Below are positions 8,800 through 18,800 of a stretch of DNA of 61,488 nucleotides, in pieces. The stretch is from Anaerotruncus sp. (GTDB taxonomy: Bacteria > Bacillota > Clostridia > Oscillospirales > Ruminococcaceae). The notes beneath the pieces were generated by a model. The model saw only the letters and a list, made by a program, of their open reading frames with translations, ran no database searches and was not told the DNA's origin. Positions within the stretch are counted from its first letter, which is position 1. Each line of letters starts with the position of its first letter. The stretch is from the NCBI GenBank assembly GCA_021770005.1, contig JAETRV010000012.1, positions 1 to 61,488 on the forward strand, read 5' to 3'. A program made the translations under genes and the position numbers.

Positions 8800-8968
8800 A
8801 GGGTGCTTTTTCACTTGTAAAAAGCACCCTATTCAGCTTGTCGCTAGTGCTGGACGAGGAACACGAATCTACGCGCGAAGAGCCGCCTGTGGCGGTTGCG
8901 CTCGAAACGCTTCGCTGCGGCTCGCAGTGGCAACCGCAATTTTTCGAGAAAAGTTGCGTAAAGCTTTA
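8800..8968 (+). repeat. Dispersed hairpin element, copy A (fills most of the 8779-9175 gap)
   Basis: The copy starts with a hairpin (AGGGTGCTTTTT and its complement, 8800-8830) that also suits a terminator for the exporter gene. It ends with a block at 8884-8968 (GCGCTCGAAACGCTTCGCTG, then CAATTTTTCGAGAAAA) nearly identical to 34908-34992. The rest of the 397-base gap shows no gene, apart from the weak upstream signals of hprK. Confidence 0.8.
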
Positions 8969-9175
8969 GAGGTGGAACAGATACGGGGTGGCAGAAGATT
9001 GGAAAAATAATCGGGTGGTCTCCAAAATATTGATTGAAAGGTGCGCGGTTTTGCGTTATAATATGCCCAGAAGAATCTATATGGAAATAGATCATGTTTG
9101 CGGCCTTGTTGTTTCAGACCGGAAAGGAAACAAATGCGCGGCAATGGAAAACATAAAAATGAGGATGGTGTATAG

Positions 9176-10129
9176 GTGGCTACAAAATTTATCGTCCCAC
9201 TGCAAAAACTCATCAAGATTTTTAATCTTGAGGTGCTGTACCTCCCCAGGGAAGCCGGAGACATCGCAATCTCTTCCCCTGAGATCGATCGTCCGGGCCT
9301 GCCGTTGAGCGGCTTTTTCGAGTATTTTGACAACCAGCGGATGCAGATTATGGGCAAGAGCGAGCTGGCGTTCCTCGGGCAGTTCGATGAGGCGGAGCGC
9401 GCCCTGCGGATCGACAACTTTTTCGCCAACAAACCGCCCGCAGTCATCATCACCCGCAACCAGGACTTTCCCCCCCGGATTCGGGATGCCGCAGAGAAAA
9501 ATGGGGTGGCTCTGCTGCGCACCTCGGAGGGGACTTCCTCTTTCCTTGCGGCTCTGATTGCGGAATTGAACGTCGAGCTTGCGCCGCGTGTCACCCGCCA
9601 TGGGGTGCTGGTTGAGGTATACGGCGAGGGAATCCTGCTGATGGGCGAGAGTGGTGTCGGCAAGAGTGAAGCGGCAATCGAACTGGTCAAGCGCGGGCAC
9701 CGGCTGATTGCTGACGACGCGGTCGAGCTGCGGCGGGTTTCCAGCAAATCGATCGTGGGCTCCTCCCCCGAGAATATCCGCCATTTCATGGAACTGCGCG
9801 GGGTCGGGATCATTAACGCGCGCCGGCTGTTTGGGATCGGGGCGGTCAAGATGACCGAGAAGATCAATATGCTCGTCCAGCTTGAACAGTGGGACGCCAA
9901 TAAGGTTTACGACCGCATGGGCATGAACGACGAATACACCGACGTGCTCGGGATCAAAATCCCGTCGCTGACCATCCCGGTCAAACCGGGGCGGAACATC
10001 GCGATCATCATTGAGGTGGCCGCAATGAACAACCGGCAGAAGCGGATGGGCTACAATGCCGCGCAAGAGCTGCTTGAAAAGCTCGGCATGGTCGAGCCGG
10101 ACGGCGGCTCCGACTGGAGCTCGTTCTAG
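9176..10129 (+). CDS. hprK: HPr kinase/phosphorylase
   Basis: The 317-residue protein has the HprK N-terminal domain, a Walker A motif GESGVGKS at residues 157-164, and the family signature MELRGVGIINARRLFG near residue 205. It phosphorylates and dephosphorylates Ser46 of HPr in response to fructose-1,6-bisphosphate and phosphate, driving CcpA-dependent catabolite control in Firmicutes. The start is GTG, with GAGGATGG upstream. It heads a run of closely spaced plus-strand genes (PHP protein, glcK, murB). Confidence 0.96.
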   Translation: MATKFIVPLQKLIKIFNLEVLYLPREAGDIAISSPEIDRPGLPLSGFFEYFDNQRMQIMGKSELAFLGQFDEAERALRIDNFFANKPPAVIITRNQDFPPRIRDAAEKNGVALLRTSEGTSSFLAALIAELNVELAPRVTRHGVLVEVYGEGILLMGESGVGKSEAAIELVKRGHRLIADDAVELRRVSSKSIVGSSPENIRHFMELRGVGIINARRLFGIGAVKMTEKINMLVQLEQWDANKVYDRMGMNDEYTDVLGIKIPSLTIPVKPGRNIAIIIEVAAMNNRQKRMGYNAAQELLEKLGMVEPDGGSDWSSF

Positions 10130-10146
10130 GGAAGGAGGCTGTTTCC

Positions 10147-10890
10147 GTGGAGATTGTTGCGGAGACCCACTGCCACACCTGCGCGTGTGACCATGCGTTC
10201 AGCACCCTGTATGAAAATGTGCGCTATGCCGCCAAAATCGGGATGCCGTTTCTCTGCATCACCGAGCACGCCCCGGCGATGGCGGACGGTCCCCATGAAT
10301 GGTTTTTCCGGAACCTGCCCAAGGTGGTCCCCGAGCGGCTGGACGGGGTGGTGGTACTCAGGGGCGCGGAGGCGAATATTATGGATTATGACGGGAAGCT
10401 CGACCTTTCTACACGCGCGCTGGAACGGCTCGACTGGGTGATTGCGTCCTACCACACTGTCTGCATCCAGCCATCCACCGAGGAGGATCATACCCGCGGT
10501 TGGCTGGCAATCGCGGAGAACCCACTTGTGGATGTGATCGGCCACTGCGGGGATGCGCGTTACCCGTTCGACATGGAGACGGTGATGCGGGCATTCGCCC
10601 AAAACGGCAAGATTGTTGAGATCAACGCCCACTCGTTTTCTGCCCGCCCGGGTTCCCGGGAGCGCTGCCGGGAGGTCGCGCTGGCCTGTAAACGGCAGGG
10701 CGTGCGGATCGTTTGCAGTTCGGATGCGCATTTTTTTACCGAAATCGGGCAGGTGGGTCCAGCGCTTGAGATGCTTCGGGAGATTGACTTCCCGGAAGAA
10801 CTGGTTTTGAATACCGATTATGACCGGTTTCTCGCGGTTGCGCGGGAGAAATCCGGCAGAAGGCTGATAGAAACAGAATCGGAAAGATGA
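10147..10890 (+). CDS. PHP-domain phosphoesterase (YcdX-type phosphatase)
   Basis: This 247-residue PHP-superfamily protein carries the metal-binding motifs THCHTCACDHAFST near residue 7, ITEHAP near residue 40, IGHCGDARYP near residue 139, NAHSF near residue 159 and SSDAHF near residue 193. It is a cytoplasmic metal-dependent phosphatase; the physiological substrate of this subfamily is uncertain. The start is GTG with GGAAGGAGG upstream, 17 bases after hprK. A PHP gene between hprK and glcK is a recurrent clostridial arrangement. Confidence 0.85.
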   Translation: MEIVAETHCHTCACDHAFSTLYENVRYAAKIGMPFLCITEHAPAMADGPHEWFFRNLPKVVPERLDGVVVLRGAEANIMDYDGKLDLSTRALERLDWVIASYHTVCIQPSTEEDHTRGWLAIAENPLVDVIGHCGDARYPFDMETVMRAFAQNGKIVEINAHSFSARPGSRERCREVALACKRQGVRIVCSSDAHFFTEIGQVGPALEMLREIDFPEELVLNTDYDRFLAVAREKSGRRLIETESER

Positions 10891-10900
10891 GGTACAGAGG

Positions 10901-11866
10901 ATGAAATACTACATTGGAATTGACCTCGGAGGCACCAACATTGCGACCGGTGTCGTGGACGAAAACTACCAGATTATCGGGCGCGGCCACGCCAAAACCA
11001 AAGTATTCCACCCGGCGGAGGAGATTGCGGACGACATGATCGCAACTGCGCATCAGGCGGTTGCGGATGCGGGGATCACCCTCGATGAGGTAGAATGGGT
11101 GGGAGTGGGGTCCCCCGGCACCGCCAATCCCGAAACAGGTATGATTGGTTTGGCCAACAATCTGGGGTTCCATGATGTGCCGCTCAGGAAGATCCTCTCC
11201 GAGCGGATCGACAAGCCGATCCACATCGAGAACGACGCGAATGCGGCAGCCTACGGCGAGCTGATGGCGGGTGCGGCAAAGGGCCTGCGCTCGATGGTGA
11301 TGGTCACGCTTGGGACCGGTGTGGGCGGCGGTATCGTGATCGATGGAAGGATTTTCTCCGGCTTCAACTACAAAGGCGGCGAGCTGGGGCATGTCGGGCT
11401 GGTCAAGGACGGAGTGCCCTGCACCTGTGGGCGCCGGGGATGCATCGAGTCCTACTGCTCGGCGACCGCACTCATCCGGATCACCAGGGAGATGATGCAG
11501 CTCGACCTGACCTCTAAAATGTGGGAGATCACCGGCGGAAGCCTTGACCCGGTCAATGGGCGCACCGCGTTTGATGCAATGCGGATGGGGGACAAAGCGG
11601 GCGCCGCGGTGGTCGATCAGTATATCGATAATATCGCCAACGCGATTTCGGGTATCATCAGCCTGATCCAGCCGGAAGCGCTTGTCATCGGCGGTGGTAT
11701 CTGCAAGGAAGGGGAGCCGTTCTTTGCGCCGATTCGGGAACGCGCCTATCCGCAGACGTTTAACCACGATCCGAACAACTGCGCGGCGATCCTGCAAGCC
11801 AAACTGGGCAACGACGCCGGGATCATCGGCGCAGCGCTGTTGGGCAAACAATTTCAGCATATTTGA
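10901..11866 (+). CDS. glcK: ROK-family glucokinase
   Basis: The 321-residue ROK kinase has the N-terminal phosphate motif YIGIDLGGTNIATG, the catalytic END region HIENDANAAAYGE, and the zinc-binding signature CTCGRRGCIESYCS near residue 175. It most likely phosphorylates glucose to glucose-6-phosphate at the top of glycolysis. Its stop overlaps an alternative TTG start of murB, so the two are tightly linked. Specificity for glucose over other sugars or ManNAc is inferred from its match to firmicute GlcK proteins. Confidence 0.9.
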   Translation: MKYYIGIDLGGTNIATGVVDENYQIIGRGHAKTKVFHPAEEIADDMIATAHQAVADAGITLDEVEWVGVGSPGTANPETGMIGLANNLGFHDVPLRKILSERIDKPIHIENDANAAAYGELMAGAAKGLRSMVMVTLGTGVGGGIVIDGRIFSGFNYKGGELGHVGLVKDGVPCTCGRRGCIESYCSATALIRITREMMQLDLTSKMWEITGGSLDPVNGRTAFDAMRMGDKAGAAVVDQYIDNIANAISGIISLIQPEALVIGGGICKEGEPFFAPIRERAYPQTFNHDPNNCAAILQAKLGNDAGIIGAALLGKQFQHI

Positions 11867-11877
11867 CGGGGGACTGC

Positions 11878-12792
11878 ATGGGGAATCTTTCTGCGCTTCG
11901 GGCGTTCTGTGATACAATCGGCTGTCCGGCATTTGAGAATGAGCCGATGGCGGCACATACAACCTTGAAAATCGGCGGGCCGGCCGGGCTGTTCCTGCGT
12001 CCTGGGGATAGTGCAGCCGCCGGGCGGGTGATCGCCAAGGCGGCGGAACTCGGCGTCCCGCTGGCCTATATCGGAAAAGGCTCCAATCTGCTGGTCTCGG
12101 ATGCGGGGATACGCGGTGCGGTGCTCTCGCTTGACGAGCGGCTGGCACATCCGCGCATTTCCCCTGATGACCCGGAGGTGATCGTCTGTCCCGCCGGGGC
12201 CAGCCTGACCGCGCTCTGTGTCTTTGCGTGGCGCAACGGCCTCTCGGGCCTGGAATTTGCCTATGGCATCCCCGGGAGCGTGGGCGGGGCGGTCTGCATG
12301 AATGCGGGCGCGTATGGCGGTGAGATGGCGGATGTCCTGCAAAGGGTGGTCTATCTGGATGCACAGGGGATCCCGCATGAGCGGGAGGCCCTCGCGCTTG
12401 GCTACCGCCGGAGCTGGTTCACCGGTCATCCCGAGCTGCTGGTTGTCGAAGGGGTGTTCCGTCTGAGAAAGGGAGACCCGGAGGAAATCCACGCCCGGAT
12501 GGAGGACTATATGGACCGCCGCCGGGCAAAACAGCCGCTTGAGTATCCGAGCGCGGGCAGTACCTTCAAGCGTCCAGAGGGCGCGTATGCCTCTGCACTG
12601 ATCGATCAGTGTGGGCTGAAGGGCCGGCGGGTTGGCGGCGCGATGGTCAGCGAAAAGCATGCTGGTTTCTTGATTAACTATGATCATGCGACCTGTGCGG
12701 ACCTGCTGGAACTGATCGGGATTGTGCGGCATGAGGTGCAGGAAAAGACTGGTTTTTCCCTGGAATGTGAAGTGAAACAGCTGGGGTTTTAG
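11878..12792 (+). CDS. murB: UDP-N-acetylenolpyruvoylglucosamine reductase
   Basis: A type II MurB of about 304 residues that reduces UDP-GlcNAc-enolpyruvate to UDP-MurNAc in peptidoglycan synthesis. It has the FAD-binding segment YIGKGSNLLVSDAG, then GIPGSVGGAVCMNAGAYGGE, and the catalytic serine segment YPSAGSTFKRPEG. The ATG at 11878 with GGGGGA upstream is preferred; a TTG at 11863 overlapping the glcK stop is possible. The C terminus is complete. Confidence 0.95.
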   Translation: MGNLSALRAFCDTIGCPAFENEPMAAHTTLKIGGPAGLFLRPGDSAAAGRVIAKAAELGVPLAYIGKGSNLLVSDAGIRGAVLSLDERLAHPRISPDDPEVIVCPAGASLTALCVFAWRNGLSGLEFAYGIPGSVGGAVCMNAGAYGGEMADVLQRVVYLDAQGIPHEREALALGYRRSWFTGHPELLVVEGVFRLRKGDPEEIHARMEDYMDRRRAKQPLEYPSAGSTFKRPEGAYASALIDQCGLKGRRVGGAMVSEKHAGFLINYDHATCADLLELIGIVRHEVQEKTGFSLECEVKQLGF

Positions 12793-12847
12793 GGCTTGTT
12801 TGAAAATAGAGAAAAAGACGGTGATTTCGATTTTTCAAACGGCCCTT
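12791..12847 (+). terminator. Long inverted repeat after murB
   Basis: GGGC and GTTTGAAAA pair with TTTTCAAAC and GCCC across a 25-base interval, just after the murB stop. It may terminate the hprK-murB transcript; the following CTTAGAACCTGC resembles the termini of the repeat elements elsewhere in the window. Confidence 0.45.
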
Positions 12848-12983
12848 AGAACCTGCTTTGATGGAAAGAGAAAAAGCCCCCTGCAAAAGAGGATGAACAA
12901 CTTCTCGGAGGGGACCGGTTGAAATCATGGTGCGGGGCGGCAGCCTGGCGCCCAATGTAGGAACGGCTGGAGGGGGATGTCTT

Positions 12984-13850
12984 ATGGAATTTGTCATTAT
13001 TACCGGTATGTCGGGCGCGGGAAAATCCCGCGCAGTGGCTGCAATGGAGGATATCGGCTACTACTGCGTTGATAATCTGCCGCCGCGGATGCTCGGATCG
13101 TTTACCGATCTGTGTATGCAGGCGGAAAACCAGACGGACAAGGTTGCGATTGTGATGGATGCCCGCAGCCGGGAGGTGTTTGGCGATATTTTTGAGGGCG
13201 TTTCCGAGTTTCTCGACGACAGCCGTTCGGCGCGTATCCTGTTCCTGGATTGTGAGGACGCGGTGCTGATCCAGCGGTACAAGGAAACCCGCCGCCGCCA
13301 CCCTCTGATGGATGGGGAGCGGGTTTCGATTGAACAGGCAGTGTCGGCGGAACGCGCACTGCTTCAGAGAATCCACAGCAGCGCCGATTATGTGATCGAC
13401 ACCACCCATCTCTCGGTCAACCAGCTCCGGGAAAAGGTGGTTGACATCTTCCTCGACGACAAAAATCAGGCGATGCTGGTCAACTGTATGTCCTTCGGGT
13501 TCAAGTATGGGCTGCCCAAGGAGGCCGACCTGGTGTTTGATGTGCGGTGCCTGCCCAACCCCTTCTATATCCCCGAGCTGAAACACCGGACCGGTCTGGA
13601 AGAGCCAGTCCGGGAGTACGTTCTGAAATGGGAGCAGGCGCAAAACCTGATTCCCAAACTATTCGACCTTGTGGATTATCTGTTGCCGCTCTACCGGGAT
13701 GAAGGGAAAACCCAGCTCACGATTGCAGTGGGATGTACTGGCGGGAAACACCGCTCGGTGGTGTTTGCGCAGCTTCTGGGGGAGCATATGCGGGAGGAAG
13801 AGGTACGGTATATCATCAACCACCGCGATATCGACAAACGCAAGGAGTAG
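12984..13850 (+). CDS. rapZ: RNase adapter protein RapZ / nucleotide-binding YvcJ
   Basis: The 288-residue protein starts MEFVIITGMSGAGKSRAV, with the Walker A motif at residues 8-15, and continues with the conserved DNLPP segment and, near the C terminus, the motifs IAVGCTGGKHRSV and NHRDI. In enterics RapZ controls glucosamine-6-phosphate synthase RNA; in Firmicutes YvcJ binds nucleotides and neighbours whiA, as here. The ATG at 12984 follows GGAGGGGGAT; upstream in-frame codons lack a ribosome binding site. Confidence 0.95.
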   Translation: MEFVIITGMSGAGKSRAVAAMEDIGYYCVDNLPPRMLGSFTDLCMQAENQTDKVAIVMDARSREVFGDIFEGVSEFLDDSRSARILFLDCEDAVLIQRYKETRRRHPLMDGERVSIEQAVSAERALLQRIHSSADYVIDTTHLSVNQLREKVVDIFLDDKNQAMLVNCMSFGFKYGLPKEADLVFDVRCLPNPFYIPELKHRTGLEEPVREYVLKWEQAQNLIPKLFDLVDYLLPLYRDEGKTQLTIAVGCTGGKHRSVVFAQLLGEHMREEEVRYIINHRDIDKRKE

Positions 13851-13854
13851 GGAC

Positions 13855-14775
13855 ATGTCTTTTGCGTATCGGATCAAAAGTGAAATATGTGGAAACAGGC
13901 CGTTTCGCCAGCGCCGTCAGAGGGCGATGGCCTGCGGCCTGCTGTCGTTCGGCGGGCGGTTCGATAGGGACGGTATCTCGATCCACACCGAGCATCGGAA
14001 GGTTGCGCGGCTCTATGCGGATAGTATCACCGATCTGGTGGGAATCAACGGGAGCATCACGATGCAGGAGATCAGGCGCGGGGACCGCAGAAGCATCTTC
14101 GCGGTGACGGTTGATAGCGATGCCGACCGGGCCGCAGTGCTCTCAGCATTCGGGCGGGACGCCGAGGCGGATGTTTGGCCGGTCCCGGATTCCCCCGAGG
14201 AAATATCGGCATTTTTGAGCGGGGCATTTCTCGCTTGCGGCGGGATTTCCGACCCGGAAAAAAGCTATCATCTGGAATTTACGACCCAGGAGAAGGAGCT
14301 TTGCACCCTGCTTGAGCAGCTTCTTGCTGGACAGGCTGCTGCACCGAAAATAACAGTCCGGCGCAATGATTATCTGCTCTATTATAAGGAGAGCGAGCAG
14401 ATTGAGGACCTCCTTACCTTGATTGGGGCGCCGAAATCCGCGCTCGAGCTGATGGAGATCAAAATTGTCAAGGACTTGCGCAACAAGATCAACCGAGCCA
14501 CTAATTGCGAGACCGCCAATATCACAAGGACGGTCAATACAGCGGTGGAGCAGATCGAGGATATCCGGTTGATCGAGCGGAGCGGCGGGATCGGGATGCT
14601 GCCCGAGGAGCTTCAGGAGCTGGCGCGTCTGCGGCTTTCGGGAGCGGACCTCTCCCTCCGGCAGCTCGGGGAGCAGCTTTCACCGCCGATCTCCCGTTCG
14701 GGGGTCAACCACCGGCTCAAGCGGATTTCCGAGTTTGCCGGGAACCTGCGCGCAAAAGGCCCGCAGACCGGATGA
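13855..14775 (+). CDS. whiA: DNA-binding protein WhiA
   Basis: The 306-residue protein has an N-terminal LAGLIDADG-like fold (MACGLLSFGGRFDRDG, FLSGAFLACGGISDPEKSYH). The conserved helix VKDLRNKINRATNCETAN is followed by a C-terminal helix-turn-helix ending PISRSGVNHRLKRISE. WhiA influences cell division and chromosome segregation in Firmicutes and sporulation in actinobacteria. The ATG at 13855 lies 4 bases after the rapZ stop with AAGGAGTAGGG upstream, so the genes are coupled. Confidence 0.96.
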   Translation: MSFAYRIKSEICGNRPFRQRRQRAMACGLLSFGGRFDRDGISIHTEHRKVARLYADSITDLVGINGSITMQEIRRGDRRSIFAVTVDSDADRAAVLSAFGRDAEADVWPVPDSPEEISAFLSGAFLACGGISDPEKSYHLEFTTQEKELCTLLEQLLAGQAAAPKITVRRNDYLLYYKESEQIEDLLTLIGAPKSALELMEIKIVKDLRNKINRATNCETANITRTVNTAVEQIEDIRLIERSGGIGMLPEELQELARLRLSGADLSLRQLGEQLSPPISRSGVNHRLKRISEFAGNLRAKGPQTG

Positions 14776-14870
14776 GAACAGACCCGGCCAGAGGGCGTAA
14801 AAAACCGGTTTCATATCTTCTGCGGCGGCAGTGAAAAAATATTGATATAAAAATGAAGGAGGGTCCATTC

Positions 14871-15197
14871 ATGATCGTGACCACTACCAACAACATCGAA
14901 GGGAAACAGATTGTTGAATATAAGGGCATCGTGTTCGGAGAGGTCATCGCAGGTGTCGATTTTGTCAAAGATTTTGTCGCCGGCCTTTCCAACTTCTTTG
15001 GCGGGCGCTCGAATACCTACGAAGAGGAGATGATGCGCGCGCGGGAATCCGCGATGCAGGAGATGAAACAGCGTGCGGCCGCGTTGGGCGCAGACGCGGT
15101 AATCGGAATCGACGTAGATTATGAGGTGCTTGGCTCCAACAATGGGATGCTGATGGTGAATGTGTCCGGTACGGCGGTCGTCACCCGGGACCTCTAA
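14871..15197 (+). CDS. YbjQ-family (UPF0145) putative heavy-metal-binding protein
   Basis: The protein has 108 residues: [19 protein letters not shown] at the start, then [12 protein letters not shown], and a C-terminal [16 protein letters not shown]. These are the classic YbjQ features, a small domain that assembles into rings; a metal role has been suggested but is unproven. The ATG at 14871 has AAGGAGGG at the correct distance; an ATG at 14853 overlaps that site and is unlikely. Confidence 0.88.
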   Translation: MIVTTTNNIEGKQIVEYKGIVFGEVIAGVDFVKDFVAGLSNFFGGRSNTYEEEMMRARESAMQEMKQRAAALGADAVIGIDVDYEVLGSNNGMLMVNVSGTAVVTRDL

Positions 15198-15256
15198 ACG
15201 GTCCCAGACAAGCTCGTTTCAAACAAAACGCCGGAGCAAACAGAGGAGGGAACCGG

Positions 15257-15790
15257 ATGACTGTGGGAATCTTCTGCGCGGTTGCGCTGCTGTTGGCAGG
15301 GAATCTGCCTTTTTACCGCCGGGTCTCCCGGTTTTACCCGATTGTTGCGTCTATTTCTATCCTGTGCGGGTTCGCGGGTATGCTTTATGTGCGGGCGAGC
15401 CTCGCGCAGGAGCTGCGCGATATGCAGGGCATCTATATCGAGATCATGGGCCTGCAAACTGCTGAGTCATTTTTCAAGACGTTTGCGCGGTTTGAACTCG
15501 GTACGGCGGTCTATGTGGTGTTGGTCTCGCTCTTTTCCGGATGGGTGCTGATCCAGTCGGGACATGCCCAGCGCCCCCGCCGGGTGGTCGAGGCTGTTAC
15601 GGTGGCCTCCATGGCATTGATGCCGGTTGCAGGGGTGGTTTACAGCCTATTCCATCTGAGCAAGGCGTTCCATTTTTCACGCTACCTGCTCTGCGCTTCC
15701 GCCTGCCGGATGCTCTTCCTGCTGCTGCCGATCCTCTTCTGTTGGGCGGCACAGGCGCAGATCCGCAGGATCCGGCTGCTGCGGTGGTAG
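15257..15790 (+). CDS. Hypothetical four-helix membrane protein
   Basis: I do not recognise this family. The 177-residue protein has four hydrophobic stretches at about residues 3-15, 28-45, 85-100 and 113-135, plus a hydrophobic region near 145-165. Short Arg-rich loops suggest positive-inside anchoring, and it ends RRIRLLRW. GAGGAGGG precedes the ATG. It lies between the YbjQ-like gene and dnaE, 36 bases upstream of dnaE, and may be cotranscribed with it. Confidence 0.7.
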   Translation: MTVGIFCAVALLLAGNLPFYRRVSRFYPIVASISILCGFAGMLYVRASLAQELRDMQGIYIEIMGLQTAESFFKTFARFELGTAVYVVLVSLFSGWVLIQSGHAQRPRRVVEAVTVASMALMPVAGVVYSLFHLSKAFHFSRYLLCASACRMLFLLLPILFCWAAQAQIRRIRLLRW

Positions 15791-15826
15791 GGCACAGTAG
15801 AATCATGAAAGAGAGGTTGTTGCCGC

Positions 15827-18800
15827 ATGGGTGATTTTGCGCATCTGCATGTACACACAGAATACAGCCTGCTGGACGGGGCCTGCCGGATCGAGCGGCT
15901 GATCGAACGCGCAAAATCGCTCGGACAGAGCGCTGTAGCAATCACCGACCATGGGGTCATGTATGGGGTGGTCGATTTCTACAAGTGCGCGAAGAAAAAC
16001 GGGATCAAACCCATTATTGGATGTGAGGTGTATGTTGCGCCGCGCACCCGGTTCGACCGGCAGCATAAGGTGGACAATGCCCCTTACCATCTGGTCCTGC
16101 TTTGCAAGAACAATACCGGCTATCAGAACCTGATCAAGATGGTGTCGGCAGGGTTTGTCGAGGGGTTCTACTCCAAGCCCCGGATTGACCGCGAACTGCT
16201 CGAACAGTACCATGAGGGGCTGGTCTGTCTATCGGCGTGTTTGGCGGGGGAGGTTCCGCGTGCACTCGCGGCAGGGGACTATGAACGCGCGAAGGAGACT
16301 GCGCTTTATTTCCGGGACCTGTTCGGCCCGGAAAATTACTACCTCGAGCTTCAGGATCATGGCATTCCGCTTCAGCGGCAGATTCTGCCCGGCCTGCTTC
16401 AGCTCTCGAAAGAGGTTGGGGTCGAGCTGGTTGCCACCAATGACGCGCATTATATCGAAAAAGAGGATTCCAAGATGCAGAATGTGCTCATCTGCATCCA
16501 GACCAATACGACGGTGGATGAGCCGGGGAGCCTCGAGTTTGAGACTGAGGAGTTCTATATCAAGAGCCGCGAGGAGATGGCGTCCCTGTTCGGCAACTAC
16601 CCCGGTGCGCTCGATAATACCCTCAAAATTGCGGAGATGTGCAATGTCGAATTTGAGTTCGGGCACACCAAACTGCCGCTTTTTGTCGCGCCGGACGGGG
16701 AGGACAACACCGCCTATTTTACCCGACTCTGCTACGAGGGCCTGCACCGGCATTATGGGGAAACGCCTGCCCCCGAAGTCGTGGAACGGCTGGAATACGA
16801 GCTTGGCGTCGTCAAAAAGATGGGATATGTCGATTACTACCTGATTGTATACGATTTCATCCATTATGCCAAAAGCGTCGGGATACCGGTGGGGCCAGGG
16901 CGTGGCTCGGGCGCGGGGAGCCTCGCCGCCTACTGTATCGGGATCACCAACATCGACCCAATCCGTTACAACCTGCTGTTTGAGCGGTTCCTCAACCCCG
17001 AGCGGATCAGTATGCCCGATTTCGATATCGATTTCTGTTATGAGCGGCGTCAGGAGGTCATCGACTATGTGGTGCGCAAGTACGGCTCCGACCATGTAGC
17101 GCAGATCATCACCTTCGGGACATTGGCGGCGCGCGGCGGGATTCGGGACGTCGGGCGGGCGCTCGGTATGCCTTACCAGCAGGTTGACGGGATTGCCAAG
17201 CTGGTGCCGTTCGAGCTGAAAATGACCCTTGACAAGGCGCTTTCGGTCTCCAAAGAGCTGAAATTTCAGTATGACAACGACCCGAAGGTCCGGCAGCTTC
17301 TAGATATGGCCCGCAAGATCGAGGGGATGCCCCGCCATGCATCCACCCATGCGGCTGGGGTGGTCATCACCCGGGATCCGGTCGACAGCTATGTCCCGCT
17401 CTACAAGAGCGAGGAGACGATGCCAGTCACTCAGTTTACCATGACCACCCTGGAAGAGCTGGGCCTGCTCAAGATGGATTTCCTCGGCCTGCGTACTCTG
17501 ACGGTGATCCGCTATGCACAGGAGGAAATCCAGCGCACCGAGCCTTCTTTCGATATCGACAGCATCCCGCTCGACGATCCCGAAACCTATGCCATGCTCA
17601 CAAAGGGGCAGTGCGTTGGGGTGTTCCAGTTCGAATCGGCGGGGATGCGCGCAGTGATTGCCCAGCTCCGCCCAACCTCGCTTGAGGACATGATTGCGGT
17701 CATCTCGCTCTACCGTCCCGGGCCGATGGATTCGATCCCAATCTACATCCGCAACCGCCACAACCCAAGTCTGGTCACCTATAAGCACCCTCTGCTGAAG
17801 CCGATCCTTGAGGTCACCTATGGCTGCATCGTCTATCAGGAGCAGGTTATGCAGATCTGCCGCTCGCTTGGCGGTTACTCCTATGGGCGCGCCGACCTTG
17901 TTCGCCGCGCTATGTCCAAGAAAAAGCACGATGTGATGGAGAAAGAGCGGGAGGTATTTGTCAGCGGCGCGGAGCAGAACGGGGTGCCGCGCGCGGTCGG
18001 CAACCAGATTTTTGACGAGATGGCCTCGTTCGCCTCCTACGCATTCAACAAATCCCATGCGGCGGCGTATGCGTTTGTCGCCAACCAGACCGCCTACCTC
18101 AAGGCGCATTATCCCAAGGAATTCATGGCTGCGCTGCTGACCAGCGTGTTGGAAAATACCGACAAGGTGATCGAATATATCAACGAGTGTTCCCGCATTG
18201 GGATCAAGGTGCTGCCTCCGGATGTGAACAGCTCGGGCGAGGGGTTCACCGTAGCGGGGGACTCGATCCGGTTCGGCCTGCTCGCGGTCAAAAATATTGG
18301 GCGCGGGATGATCCGGGAGTTGATCGCCGAGCGGCAGAATGGGAAGTTTACCGATTTCACCAATTTCTGCGAGCGGATGTATGGCAAGGACATGAACAAA
18401 CGCGCGCTCGAAAGCCTGATTAAGTCGGGCGCACTTGACTGCGTGTGCGGGAACCGGCGACAGATGCTCGAGGGCTATGAGCCACTGATCGACGACATCG
18501 ACGCCGCGAACAAGAACAATGTTGCAGGGCAGATCACCCTGTTTGATGATCCAAGCCTTTCGGTGCAGAGCCACTATGCGCTGCCGGAGGTGGAGGAATA
18601 TGACCCGACCCGCCTGTTGGCGATGGAGAAGGAGACCACCGGGCTTTACATCAGCGGACATCCAATGGCGCGGTTCCAGGAGATGGTCAGCAGATACCAT
18701 TGCACCCTGATTGCGGATGTGACCGCAGCGGAGGAGCGCGGGAGCGGTATCCACGATGGCAGCAGTGTTTTTGTGGCAGCGATTGTGAACGGAAAGCGGC